This document shows, piece after piece, positions 1 through 13,148 of a stretch of 64,000 nt of DNA. Origin of the DNA: Cryptomeria japonica (taxonomy: Eukaryota > Streptophyta > Pinopsida > Cupressales > Cupressaceae); NCBI RefSeq assembly GCF_030272615.1, contig NC_081406.1:246133218-246197217 (forward strand). The letters are read 5' to 3'. The notes below the pieces were generated by a model. It was not told the origin of the DNA. It saw only the letters and a list, made by a program, of their open reading frames with translations, and ran no database searches. Within the stretch, counting starts at the first letter, position 1. Every line of letters begins with the position of its first letter. The position numbers and the translations under genes are program-made.

Positions 1-374
1 GTCAACTTCGGTCTTTACAGGGGAGACTCCAGTCTATACGAAGATTCATTGCTCAACTTGTAGTTAAATGTCATCCTTTTCAACATTTACTCCATAAGAA
101 CATCAAATTTAGGTGGCATGATAAATGTCAGCAGGATTTTCAGATACTCAAAGATTATCTCCTAAATCCACCAGTTTTGATGCCGCCAATTCCAGGAAAA
201 CCCATGTTACTCTACATATCAACTACACAAACAACACTAGGGGTACTCTTGGCACAACAAGACAATGAAGGCAAAGAAAGAGCAGTATATTACATCAATC
301 GTACATTAGTTGGCTATGAGCTTAACTACACACCGATTGAGCATGCATGTCTTGTTGTGGTTTTTGCCTCGTAG
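1..374 (+). pseudogene. Element A pol fragment: end of RT and first RNase H (Ty3/gypsy, Tat type)
   Basis: This is the 3' end of a reverse transcriptase with the start of its own RNase H, read in one open frame from base 3. It begins with RT thumb-like sequence (LQGRLQSIRRF) and the HPFQHLL region. The RNase H part has the gypsy pattern YISTTQTTLGVLLAQQD, then AVYYINRTLVGYELNYTPIEHACL, cited here as landmarks rather than a full read. In this family the domain degrades the RNA strand during reverse transcription. The frame stops at 372-374 (TAG) and the following RNase H tail is broken. The rest of RT lies to the left of the window. It continues into the second RNase H and integrase downstream, so it is one decayed element on the plus strand. 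Confidence 0.8.
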
Positions 375-1060
375 AAATTACGACACTAAATGGTAACTCA
401 TAAAACTAATCTCGTTGCAAGGATAGATCCACTAAAATATCTTCTCAATAAGGCAACACTCACTGGAAGATTAGCTAAATGGGTTATGATTCTAAGTGAA
501 TTCAACATTGAATATGTGGATAGAAAAGCAATCAAAGGATAAGATATTGTAGATCAATTGGTGGATGCACCCATGATTGATGATACTCCTATGACTTCAG
601 AGTTTCCAGATGAATCCATTCTGATGACATACACAAAGCCATGACAATTATACTTTGATGGTTCATACATGCAACATGGCGCAGGAGCTGGCATCCTCTT
701 TATCACACCTCAAGGGGATTCCATTCCCAAATCCTATTGGTTGTCATTTCCTTGCACCAATAATATAGCCAAGTGTAAGGCATTAACAATGGGTTTAGGA
801 ATTGTGGTTTAGTGGAAGATCTAAGAAATTCATGTTTTTGGGGACACTCAGCTTGTAATTCGTTAAGTAAATGATGACTACCAAACAAAAGATGAAAAAT
901 TATTACCTTATAATAAAATGGTAGATGACCTCAAATAATACTTCCCAAAGATAATCTTTGACCAGATTCCAAGGGAAAACAATCGAGTTACAGATGCCAT
1001 GGCTACTATTGCTTCATTGATCGATCTACTGTAGAATGATACCCGCTATGAGTTCTTGGT
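375..1060 (+). pseudogene. Element A pol fragment: RNase H tail and second (archaeal-type) RNase H
   Basis: The first part (to about 620) is the tail of the first RNase H, with a PLKYLLNKATLTGRLAKW-like stretch that is usual in Ty3/gypsy pol. A second RNase H fold starts near 645: LYFDGSYMQHGAGAGILF carries the first catalytic Asp, an NNIAKCKAL block stands where the catalytic Glu is expected (here K), and VFGDTQLVI carries the second Asp. It ends with an NNRVTDAMATIASL block. A second RNase H between the RT-linked RNase H and integrase is the known mark of the Tat lineage (Ogre, Retand and relatives). The reading is broken by stops near 541, 643 and 813 and others, so it cannot make protein. 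Confidence 0.72.
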
Positions 1061-2330
1061 GGACAACCTTTTGGTTCCATCATATGAGATCACTCCTGCC
1101 GAGATGATATGAGTCATTGATCCTGATTCCCCTTGGTACGGTGCCATTTTTACATACCTTCACAACAATATCCTTCCTCATGGCCTTTCCAACAATCAAC
1201 AACATGCTTTCATCCACTAATCTTCTCTCGATGTCATTTTAGCCGATACCCTTTACGAGAGGTTCATGGAGGTATATGTGGTACCCATTCTAGTGGTCCG
1301 ACCTTGGCCAAGAAACTTATCAGGACTTGATACTACTGGCCCACTATGGACAAAGATTCATATCAGTTTGTCAATAAATGTAAGCAATGTTAGATACATG
1401 GAGACCTCATTCATGCGCCAGCTCGAGAACTTCAACTGATCGCGACTCCTTGGCCCTTTTGTTAGTGGAGACTCGATCTCATAGGCAAGATTCACCCTCC
1501 TTCATCCAATGGCCATAAATTCATTACCACTGCCACAGAATATTTCATGAAATGGATTGAAGTTGTTCCTCTCACCCAAGTCACTAGAAAATAGATTGCC
1601 ACATTTATCCTCAACTACATCATCTATCGATATGGTGTCCCTCTTTCCATCATCACAGGATAACGGACATCCCTTCAAAAATTAGGATATTCGTGAACTT
1701 TATGATCACTTCCATATTAATCACCTCTTCTCCACTCCATACTATCCCCAAGGTAATGGCCAAGTTGAGGCGTATAATAAAACCATTCTCTGAAACCTCA
1801 AAAATACAATCAATGACGCTAGCCAAAATTGGCACATCCAACTTAATCCCACACTTTCGGCTTATCGCACAAGTGTTCGCACACCTACCAGAGCCACTCC
1901 CTATTCACTTGTCTATGGTGCCAAAGCTATCTTACCTATTAAGGTCTATTTACCATCCTTGAGAGCCTCCTTGTGCGATATAATCAGTGATGAAGACTAT
2001 AGGGTCTTCCGCTTACAGGAGTTGGAACTATTGGATGAGTGACGACAAATGCTTTCAATCATCATAAGGCTTATCAACAAAGAATGAATCACAGATACAA
2101 TCATAAAGTAAAGCCTTGAAATTTTGAGGTAGGTGACTTAGTATCGAAAGACAATCTTAAGAATCAACATGACCAAAAAAAGAAAGGAAAATTTGAGCCC
2201 AATTGGCTTGGTCCTTACATCATCACAACAGTTTATGGGTTAGGTGCATATCAACTCTCAACACCAGATGGAGAACCTCTGGAAGATCCAATCAACAACA
2301 TGCACCTTTGTGGGTTTTACACATAGCTTT
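1061..2330 (+). pseudogene. Element A integrase, decayed
   Basis: Remains of a Ty3/gypsy integrase can be followed by changing frame. A zinc-finger remnant with CKQC lies near 1380-1390. The core begins with WRLDLIGKIHPPSSNGHKFI near 1470-1530, and a YGVPLSIIT block follows near 1635. The third catalytic region (PQGNGQ-like) is seen as PKVMAKL after a base change near 1750. The C-terminal domain is well kept at 2100-2325: FEVGDLVSK, then KGKFEPNWLGPYIITTVYG and LCGFYT. The integrase joins retroelement DNA to the chromosome. There are many stops and several frameshifts. The end at about 2325 marks the 3' end of pol for element A. Confidence 0.75.
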
Positions 2331-4182
<1,852 letters not shown>

Positions 4183-4269
4183 ATAAGTGTCATGATACAA
4201 TGATGTCAATATCTCATAAGGCTACAAAATCACCAAAAGGTGTTTACATCATCATACAAAAACTAATAC

Positions 4270-5840
4270 AAAATGGGATCTAAAAGAGCTATGATGAATT
4301 CCCTCCCTCTGAACCAATTGGCCTTGAAGGAATCTGAGCTCTCGAAGTCCCTACTCCAGGATCACCCCCTCTGTCTCCCCCCTTGGTGGTGTGGGTGGAC
4401 CCATAACCCCACCACTGGATGCCTATCATCTATCCCCTCCCCCTATGGTAATCGTCCTAGAAGCTCTTCTGAAGCTCCTAGCCCTCAGCTCTAGAGGAAC
4501 AACTGCATAGTACAGATCTCTCTAGTAGGCTATCTTCTCTCCTACTCGTAGGACATATGCATATCCATCCCTTTTGTCCTTAGCTTCTCTTCTGCCTGCC
4601 CTCAGTGCCTCCTTAGCCTCAATGTACCTCTAGATGGCTTGATCCCTCTCCCTCTTCATATTTGCTAATTGTCGCCTCAATCGAGTCACGTCTCTCTCAA
4701 GATCCTCAATCTCATCGGCCTGTCCTACTACAATCTCTCACAACGCTAGTAGCTCATCCTCCTCCTCATCTCCACCTTGAGCACCCTCCTCTTGTCTGGT
4801 TTGTCCCTGTGCATCTATCCCTGGTTCATGTCCATGTACATGTCCACCAACCTGTAGTACCTGTCCTCCTCAACCTCTCGGTGCTCTTGGTGGCCTCCCT
4901 CCCTGTGGATCCTATCTCTCCTCACCCCCCTTTCCATTATCCCTTTGTCCACCCCTTCCCCTCATCACTCTCCTCATTGATCCTCCCCTCCACCTCCTTT
5001 GTCTCCCTCCACCCCTATCATCATCATCCTCATCATCATCATCATCCTCTGGTACCACAGGCTCATCTAGATATGTCAGCCTCGGTACTGGATGTGCTAC
5101 AAAATAGGCATCATACTCTGCATCTATACCTCTATCAACTACATCCCTTAGTAGATCCCAAGGCATAGGAACTATCTGCTTGAACTGTGTAACTGCAACA
5201 TCATAGGACAAAATTGGCCCCTAGTGGGCTTGCTCTCACACTGTCCGTGCAAACTCTCTTGATCCCTGAGGCATCCTTTGTTGTCACCCAAACTGCCTAC
5301 ATACCCTGTCAATCAGATGTTTGTCTAGTATATAGGGCGTTCGCTCGATCAAGTACCTGCTCTTGAAAACATAGGGTAGCTCTATGGCGTCCTCCTCCCA
5401 ATCCTCACAGTCCAGATAGGGTCTCCATATGACATTATCTATGTCATCTATCACTCATCTCCAATAGTTCACCTTCCCAATCTATGGTTGGGAAGCGATC
5501 CTAATGTACAAGTGTGTGTAGGACCGTCCATGCCCCCTTCCTCTAAAGTGAACCAGTCTAGTCACTACAATGTGCTCATATGACCACACCTGTAATAGAG
5601 TCACCCCACAACCTAACCTGCAGCCACCGAGATACACAAACTAGTGAATCTCATGATACAAATGTGCTAGTACACATGGACCCCATGCATACCTAATGTG
5701 TTGTGTCACCAGCATCTCCAAAGTCCTCCCCCAACCAACAACCATACCCTGTATCACCATGTATGGACAAAGGTAACCATTAATAACTCCTCCAACTACT
5801 GTCGGTAGTCTGCGTCCAGTAGCTAGCATGGCATCCCAGC
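4270..5840 (-). pseudogene. Plant mobile domain (PMD / MAIN-like) gene, antisense in element A, broken
   Basis: Read on the minus strand, this resembles the C-terminal two thirds of a plant mobile domain protein. The start reads VSWDAMLATGRRLPTVVGG, followed by the family's GWGRTLEML and YAWGPCVLAHLYHEIH block (5640-5770). A later part holds CRQFGWQQRMP (5280-5300) and a PMPWDLLRDV stretch (5130-5170). An acidic run (EDDDDDEDDDD) and an Arg/Gly-rich tail follow, then a coiled-coil-like stretch with DLERDVTRLRRQLANMKRE near 4650-4710. Several in-frame stops break it. The N-terminal part is missing because element B's LTR begins at 5841. PMD proteins are linked with silencing and with transposons in plants. 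Its orientation opposite to gag-pol matches antisense ORFs reported in Tat elements. Confidence 0.75.
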
Positions 5841-6450
5841 TGACATGACCCGAAAATTAAGTAAATATTTTATTTATTTAATTGATCCCACTTCCTCTAT
5901 TAATTAAATAAATCTTTATTTATTTAATTAATTCATTAGCCTTTTCTACCCATGACACATGTCACTCATCTCTTAATTTTTCTCTTACCTAACCCCCTTT
6001 ATCATTTAATTATTTCCTCTACCTACCCTTTAATCCTAGTCGACCATTTATCTTTACACCTCTTAATTTTATCCCTCCATTTCTTATAGTGTTCTCTATA
6101 TAAGTGGATACTCTTCTTCATTATCAACTCTAATCGTCTAATCACCTAATTAATGCATCTAATCAATCTAGCTAGCTAATTAGTGTGTCTAATCAATCTT
6201 ATGCAATCGAGCCTTCTTGTGATCAAGCTACCAACCACATTTTTGTTCTTTGTTGAGCTCTTGTTCATACATAAAATCTGAGAGCAAATATATCAAACAA
6301 GATCAATGGACATAGGAAGAAATGGAGATTGAAACCGTACTAGACATGTGAATGGTATATTTTGGTTTATTTTGTTGATTTGCATGATCTTAGGTGTCTC
6401 TATTGGTATTCGTGAATGTTTAATTGTAGGACTTAGATTGTTTGTGGTTG
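5841..6450 (+). mobile_element. Putative 5' LTR of element B
   Basis: AT-rich, non-coding sequence starting TGACATGACCCG right where the PMD reading ends. A TATA box (CTCTATATAAG) lies at 6095-6105, followed by a leader that is similar in order and wording to the sequence after the LTR starting at 36209: both have an AACAAGATCAA phrase, then GGACATAGG/GGGACATAC, then TTTATTTTGTT and GATTTG. I infer an LTR whose U5 runs to about 6450. The right edge and any primer-binding site are not clear, and gag resumes almost at once, so some leader has been lost. Confidence 0.55.
6095..6105 (+). promoter_or_regulatory. TATA box in the element B LTR
   Basis: CTCTATATAAG sits about 255 bp inside the putative LTR and is followed by a gene-free leader, as expected for an LTR promoter. 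No other promoter element was recognised. Confidence 0.5.
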
Positions 6451-7153
6451 GATCTTTATAGTTTTACAATAGTTTATCATAATATTGAAAAATTTGTGGC
6501 CCATTATAGGCATAATATTGAAAATGATGCATTTATGAGATATCTATGCGATACCAAACAAAGGAATGGGGAAACATTTATCAACTTTTTACAAAGTTGG
6601 CATCACCTTGTTAAGAGATTCCCTTTGGATATCCCCAAAGCACGTGAAGTGGAATCATTTTCCGCAATCATGTATGTGAAATGTCCTTCCGCTTACATGT
6701 ACAATTCCTTGAAGATTATAAAGAAGTTACTAATAAAGGCATAGTCTTAGAGCGAGAGTTGACTGAGCAAGGTATCACTAAACACTATCAAAAGGAATCT
6801 CAAGGGTCCTCTTCCAACAACAAGCCTAATTTTTGGGCTAAAAGAAAAAAATGTGGTGAATGATGTCGTAACAGATGCAAAATATGTTCAAACAATTCAT
6901 GTACCTTATAATCCACCTCCAAAATCTAGCCCACATCACAATCCTCCATCCCATCAAAATCAAACGAAACCCAACACAACCATTACCATCAATCGTAAAC
7001 CACCTTGATCAAACAAGCAAAAAATATATGAGTACATACCTCTCACTCAACCCATCAACGTTGTTTTCTAGCAACTTGTCAAGGCCAATATGGTGCAATA
7101 TCCAATCACGTGACCTTATGATGAGAATCAACCCAAACCCGCATCGTACAATG
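6451..7153 (+). pseudogene. Element B gag, left part
   Basis: Capsid-like sequence of a Ty3/gypsy gag. The landmark is HYRHNIENDAFMR followed by LCDTKQRNGETFINFLQSW (6495-6600), then FPLDIPKAREVE. After a frame change near 6700 it continues with NKGIVLERELTEQG, a Ser/Asn-rich linker and a proline-rich region. Gag forms the particle in which reverse transcription occurs. The frame runs up to the E1 insertion and continues on the other side at 25312, where the zinc-knuckle region follows in the same frame once the duplicated CAATG is counted only once. The N-terminal end and start codon are missing or unrecognised. Confidence 0.78.
7149..7153. repeat. Target site duplication of E1, left copy (CAATG)
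   Basis: CAATG directly precedes the TGTTGGG end of E1 and is repeated exactly at 25312-25316 after the GACAACA end. Five bp is the usual duplication for Ty3/gypsy integrase. Confidence 0.9.
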
Positions 7154-7783
7154 TGTTGGGTGAATATTTTGTCACCAGCATACTAATGACAAAACATAAA
7201 ATTCACACAATGCTATGCTAAGAAATTAATCCCCCCTCTCATCAAGGGGAGGTTCCCTATGAAATTTCTCCTCTAATTAATAAGAAATTAAATTTGTGGG
7301 TTGGTGTTGGGCATATAACTCTCTTTTTTCAGAGTTTATGTATTCTCCCTTCACCTAGTTACAAATTAAACAATTAGAAACTTAGCTTAAAGCTCAAAGT
7401 CTTCAAGTATAGATTTCTAATCCATTAAACTACAAATAACTGCAGCAATACAAAGCTTACCACGAGTTACTTAATTTATCAACAGATTTCTCAAGCATGC
7501 TAAGAGCACAAAGTCTACTTTGCAAGATTTGAGAGCTCTCTGACCACGTAGCAATATCTTAAAGATCAAAGAAGTAAAGATAATATAAATTTAATGGACA
7601 TAGGAACATCAAATTATATAAATGAGTTTCTTGATACAACACAAAGTTTGTAATCAACAAAACTATTTTCTTTATTCGTTTGATAAGATTTTCACCACAA
7701 AAATCCCAAAGTCTTAGTTGGGATAAAAAACTAGCAGAGTTTTGCTAAGCATGAAAAAGATAAACTATTTACAAAAAGGTCCT

Positions 7784-7795
7784 CCTTATATAGGA
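7784..7795 (-). promoter_or_regulatory. TATA box, E1 left LTR
   Basis: On the minus strand the site reads CCTATATAAGG. It is conserved in the right LTR (19926-19937). It lies after the accessory ORF in sense order, which places the ORF in U3 and leaves about 630 bp for R-U5. Confidence 0.65.
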
Positions 7796-7950
7796 AAAGA
7801 AGTTGAGAAAAAGGTGGGCACAATTGACTTATTCAACTGCACAGTCCCATTTTACTATAACTACTACATAAAGAAAACGTGCAACTGCACAAAAATTGAC
7901 AATATTTATCGGTGTGGTTGCATGAAGAAAGGATGTCGGGAGGGGGAACT

Positions 7951-10900
7951 TCATTCTTGATTCCCCGCTTCATTGGATTTCTGGAAATCTTTGAATTTAG
8001 CAAGGATGGCTTTCATTTCTGCTTCATTTGGCATCAAGGTAGAACTTGTGATGATTTGGATGCGGGACATTGTATCTTGAATCTTCACCTGTTTCTTTTT
8101 AACATCCTTCAACATGGATGCGAGGACTTCAAAGATGACCAGAATTTCTAATAGTTTATCAAATGTATTAAGAGAGAAATCTTGTCATGTGCATTCATCC
8201 ATCAAAGAAAGGAATTCTTGCATGACAAATTCAGTAGTGACAAGATTTTGATCAACATCATATAAATAGCAAGGGAGGTCACCAACTTTAGAAAAAATAA
8301 GGTCAACCTCATCGTCACCTTCTTTCTTCTCTCGGTCCAGCTCTGCAATCATTAACTTCATTGTCTCTTATTTATAAGCCAATAAAGACAAGATTTGAAT
8401 GTACTTCTCCCTTGTGGGAATTACCTTATTCTCGACCAGGACATCTATCCTGAAGTCGGATGGCTTTCATTTCTGCTTCATTTGGCATCAAGGTAGAACT
8501 TGTGTTGATTTGGACGCGGGACATTGTATCTTGAATCTTCACCTGTTTCTTTTTAACATCCTTCAACATGGATGCGAGGACTTCAAAGATGACCAGAATT
8601 TCTAACAATTTATCAAATGTATTAAGAGAGAAATCTTGTCATGTGCATTCATCCATCAAAGAAAGGAATTCTTGCATGACAAATTCAGCAGTGACGAGAT
8701 TTTGATCGACATCATATAAATAGCAAGGGAGGTCACCAACTTTAGAAAAAATAAGGTCAACCTCGTCGTCACCTTCTTTCTTCTCTCGGTCCAGCTCTGC
8801 AATCATTAACTTCATTGTCTCTTATTTATAAGCCAATAAAGACAAGATTTGAATGTACTTCTCCCTTGTGGGAATTACCTTATTCTCGACCAGGACATCT
8901 ATCCTAAAGTCTTCCATTTTGCTCCACAAAGTAGTACTTTTCACAACCTCCTCAATCTCTTGTGATAAAGAGGTTTTGAGTCCTTGCATCCGACTCTGGA
9001 TTACTTCATAATCAGACAATAGTTCCACTATCGAGCTCAGAAGATGAGAGCCTTCTGACCTTAGCCTTGAAATCCACTCATCCATCACTCGGCCTTTAGC
9101 TCCCACCTGTTCAATCTTCTTGAGAGCTTTGGTATCTATTGAAGATCCTATAGGCTCTATCTCTTGAGAAGATTGTGTGACCTTTAGAAGAACATTAGTC
9201 AGTTGTTCACACTTCTGCTTCAAGATATTTTTCTCATCCCTCTCTTGATCCAATCTTCTCAATAAAGAATTAAGGGTCATCTGAGAATCTAATTTCACAC
9301 TCTCATGTGTTTCCACCTCGAGCTCTACAACCTACATGGTATAGTCTTCAGATTGTATGTTACCTTTGTCCTTGTCTGACGATGGCACCATAACTTCAGC
9401 ATATTTCTCTTGGAAGCTGGGTATATTACCACCCGAGATATCATCTTTGGCTTTTTTGTTCCCTTAGGCTTCAGGGGAACTAAAAGTTCAAAGTCAAACT
9501 CATCTGGGGATATCACCTATTTTTTCCTCTTAGGGGCCACTACTTCCATCTAAGGGGGTAATTTTGGATTGGCTGGTGGAGTAGTAGCTCCTTGCTGACT
9601 TGGAGTTGAAACTTCAGAAGCAGGTTGACTAGAACTTGGAGCAGTTGTGAGTATTACTGATGGTGTTGATGTTGAGGCATCTAGTGGAACATTTGTTGTG
9701 GCTACCTCTTTATTTACAGTTGGAAGAGTGGAGGGTGTTGTGAATGTAACTTTAGCACTTACCAATGAAGGAATTGTCGTGGTGGTGGTAGTAGTGACGG
9801 GTAAATCTATTGAAACCTGTTCTGTAAGTGCATCTTGCAAGGTCTCATTAAAATCCATCATGGTGGATTCAAAAGTAGATGAAGAGATATCATCTAAATT
9901 AGAGGAGTTGGTTATTGTAAAAAACTGACCAATAGTCTCTGATTGTGTCATACCCTTACTTAGATCTCCATCTTCTTGGAAATCTTCATCTTCTTGGTCA
10001 GAGTCAGAGTCAGAGTCAATATAATGGACGATTACCTGTGAGGTAATCGGGGCATCAACTTCAGCTAGATGTGATACTTCTTCTGCCTGTACTTCCTCTT
10101 GTTGAGGAATTTCACCTTCTTCAACCTCCTTTCCTTTTCCAACTTCACTGGCAGGCAGTTGTTCTGGCTCCTTCGCCATTGCTTCCTATGATGCGGATGA
10201 TGATTCACCCTTCTTCGACCCTTTAACTATAAATTTGATTTTAGGTACTTTACCCTTCGATTGTATCGCAGGAGCTCAGGATAGTACTTGTGAGTTTGTG
10301 CTGCTTTTTGTTCTTGTTTCAGCTATTGTTGTCTTGCCCAATGGGCCATCACTTTTGTCGTCATCTCCTGAACTAGTGGGAAGTTGTTTCATCCTAAGGT
10401 TCTGTTTTACCAACCAAGCATTGGTGTTTGCTAAGATAGGAGAGATCCTTTGTGTAATAGTTTTTCTTTCTTTCTTTGACCATTGCACAAGTGGAATTGG
10501 GGAGTCAACAATCTTCTTCTCATAATAAACAGGGTCCACTATGTCATCTGTGTCTTCCATGGTCATTCAGATGACAAGCCTGGATATTGCCTCATTGAAG
10601 AAACTACATAAACCAAGTACAAGGTCATGTAAACTTCAGTGTTACCTTGACCTCCTTCAATTGAGCACAAAGCGCATCACTGATCTGTTCTCCCCAATCA
10701 ATTCTTGCAGCCCCTTTCTGACTATATTTATATAATAAGACATCCAGCTTTGAAAATAATGAGAGTCCTTTAATCCTCTCACTCTAGATAACATGGTGAC
10801 CATGTCATTATATTCCTCATTAAAACCACTCCTGTGGAAGGACTTAGGCCATCGTGAGGTGAGGGAAGTTCTTGCAGTAGAGAGATAAATAGTATTGATC

Positions 10901-11382
10901 ACCTTTTTACATTTATCCTCATGTTTCTCATAGTACTCTTGAGCACTCTCTTGAGAAATATCAGATACTTCTTCAACTGATGAACCTTTAAAGACACTAT
11001 TGAAGAATGCACTGTCTAGAGTCATGATGACATTCTGATCTTCATCTTTCACTTGCCCTTTTCTTGGATTAAAGTGATCAGCTCCGGCCAGTACAAATTC
11101 AGGATCATGAGCTGCAACTGGGAAAGATGCATACTTATGCAGCTCAGATTTGATTAAACTAGTTAGACGTGCAGGAGCCTTTTGAACTCGGTCAACAAAT
11201 TCTTGCATATCAACATGCCCAATTTTGGTGTCTCTGATCTCCTTAATATTTGAGTCCACTGAACTCTTTGGGTACAGATTCAAGTACATGTCGTACTTGT
11301 ATTTTATCTTTTTTGATGATGCTTTACTTGGAGAGGGTTGTCTTGAGGAAGAATCGGGTTTGTTGTGAGAGAGCTTTGACAT
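7951..11382 (-). pseudogene. U3 accessory ORF, E1 left LTR copy (family not recognised)
   Basis: Runs on the minus strand from an ATG at 11382 (MSKLSHNKPDSSS) to the stop at 7951 after KSNEAGNQE. The N-terminal ~240 residues are open: a basic Ser-rich start, IKEIRDTKIGHVDMQEFVDR, and a TLDSAFFNSVFKG block. A deletion near 10570 removes about 210 codons of the middle domain seen in the right LTR. Next come a VQWSKKERKTITQRISPILA block, an acidic Glu-rich stretch, a Thr/Ser/Pro-rich linker with a run of Thr (near 9780-9800), and a coiled-coil-like C-terminus with MDEWISRLRSEGSHLL. The tandem duplication at 8005-8912 repeats part of the C-terminus. Function unknown; not gag or pol. Confidence 0.75.
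8005..8912. repeat. 454-bp tandem duplication inside the left LTR ORF
   Basis: GATGGCTTTC occurs at 8005 and again at 8459, and the following ~450 bp match nearly base for base. The right LTR has a single copy, so the duplication arose after E1 inserted. Confidence 0.88.
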
Positions 11383-11552
11383 TCGTACATAATGACTGCA
11401 TTCAACACTGATGATTAGTTATTCATCATTATCAAAATTATTTTTTCTCAAACGGATCAAAAAACGGGACTCAAAATAGGCTTAGGAGTAAAACTGCCAA
11501 AAACAGCAGGTTCGGGAAAAATGTCCGACCTGCAAATAAAAACACCTTGATC

Positions 11553-12815
11553 TACACATTGGAATTTAAAATCTGATGTGCAATCTTGTGAAAGGGTTAT
11601 CAACACATCAGACTTTAAATTCCGATGTGTCAATCTGGGGAAAAACATTAACACATCGGACTTTAAAGTCCAATGTGTAGGGGAAAACTTCAAACAAGCA
11701 CATCGGACTTTAAAGTCCGATTTGCTTCCTAGAAAAGGTTTAAAGGCACATCAGACTTTAAAGTTTGATGTGCTTACAAAGGGGAAGGACAATCGGTCAA
11801 CATGTTAGGTTTTAAAACCTGACATGCCGACCTACTCCCCTTCGCATATCGGATTTTAAAGTCTGATATGCGAGATTAACAAGCACATCGGACTTTAAAG
11901 TCCGATTTGCTTCCTAGAAAAGGTTTAAAGGCACATCAGACTTTAAAGTTTGATGTGCTTACAAAGGGGAAGGACAATCGGTCGACATGTTAGGTTTTAA
12001 AACCTGACATGCCGACCTACTCCCCTCCGCCTATCGGATTTTAAAGTCCAATATGCGAAGGTTAAGATCTCGCATATCGGACTTTAAAATCTGATATGCG
12101 GAGATACGTTTCTCCAGCTGCACACCAGACTTTAAAGTCTGGTATGCAGCTTTAGAAGGGGGGCTCCGAAGGATAATTGAGTTTTGAAGTCTGATTGTCC
12201 TTCGAAACGAGGGAGACAATCGGACTACAAAATCCGATTGCCCTCTGGAGAGAAGTCTGGAAAAGACAAACAAAAAACAAAAACAAAAACGAAAACAAAC
12301 AAGATGCAAACCCAAAAAAGAAACCCGGAAAGACAAAAAGAAAAACGAACCCTACCTCTTCCACTTCGCTGATGATGGAAAAAGATCCGATAATGAAGTA
12401 AGGAAAACCTGAATCTCGACGAGTAAAAGCAGAGGAGGGTGCGTGGAGAAGAAGACAAACCATAATGAAAACCCAAAACGCAAAAAAAAAAAAACTTTAA
12501 AAAGCTTTTTAATCAAACCCTAATAGCAATTAATGCGGCATTAATACAACACACAGTTGCATGTCAGGCTTCAAAGTCCGATATGCAAGCTAGGAACACT
12601 TGCATGTCAAACTTTAAAGTCCGACATGCAAGCCATGAACAAAACACATGCAGTTCGGACTTAAAGTCCGAACTGCATGCTAAACAACATGCAGTTCAGA
12701 CTTTAAAGTCAGAACTGCAGGTTTAGACCACATGCAAATACATATTAGACTTTAAAGTCCGATGTGTATTTGGCAACAAAGAACCCTGCAGTTCGGACTT
12801 TAAAGTCCGAACTGC
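11553..12815. repeat. Palindrome (hairpin) array in the E1 left LTR
   Basis: About 20 short palindromes, 24-36 bp each, are spaced roughly 45-60 bp apart (11553-12256 and 12555-12815, with an A-rich, gene-free stretch between). The centre is nearly constant: TCGGACTTTAAAGTCCGA. The outer arms change from unit to unit (ACACA/TGTGT, GCATA/TATGC, GCATG/CATGC, GCAGT/ACTGC, GACAA/TTGTC) but stay complementary. In sense order the array precedes the accessory ORF, with 171 bp from the last unit to the ATG. It could form RNA hairpins or bind a dimeric protein. Confidence 0.93.
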
Positions 12816-12987
12816 GAGTAAAACTGCAAACTTAAGGAACAAGGAAAATAATAAAAATGGGAAGTAAAGAACGAAATGAACTAACTGACCAAGTCGATTA
12901 AGCTCTCCCAGAGACCATAAGATATGAAATGGACTAGTTTCGTAGGGTTGCCTCGTGATTTTGCCTATGCTGAAATCGAGGACAACA

Positions 12988-13148
12988 ACTGGCTCTAACT
13001 AGGGAACAAGCTGCACCACTTGAAGCTTGTATAATCCAAAACTCCGAGTGCCTGTATCCATTGGGCTATAGAGTCGGGCGACGAAAAGATTGAAAAGAAA
13101 AGACTATACATATTTTTACAAAAAGTACAACTTCCTTTAAATTGCTCT
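12988..13148 (-). other. E1 interior between integrase stop and 3' LTR
   Basis: About 160 bp without a gene. A polypurine tract should lie just before the 3' LTR in sense order, but the bases there read CCTAGTTAGAGCCAGT, which is not purine-rich. Either the tract has decayed or a variant primer is used. Confidence 0.5.

Larger units (their letters stand above)
7154..12987 (-). mobile_element. E1 3' LTR (left copy)
   Basis: 5,834 bp, from TGTTGGG to GACAACA, matching 19175-25311 along its length. In sense (minus) order it has a short U3 head, the palindrome array (12815-11553), the accessory ORF (11382-7951), a TATA box (7784-7795) and a ~630-bp R-U5. Compared with the right LTR it lacks about 117 bp (equivalent to 19385-19500) and about 630 bp inside the ORF (equivalent to 22418-23046). 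It has gained a 454-bp tandem duplication (8005-8912). Confidence 0.9.

Noticed and set aside
4662-5168. A 168-residue Pro/His/Val-rich plus-strand protein
   Set aside because: Reverse reading of the PMD C-terminal region; no domain and no start context.
9647-9928. A Val-rich plus-strand protein
   Set aside because: Reverse reading of the Thr-rich linker in the E1 accessory ORF; the same holds for 21495-21791.
11553-12815. A CRISPR array (regularly spaced palindromic repeats)
   Set aside because: The units lie inside a plant LTR, the arms vary, the spacers are uneven and shared between the two LTRs, and there are no cas genes.
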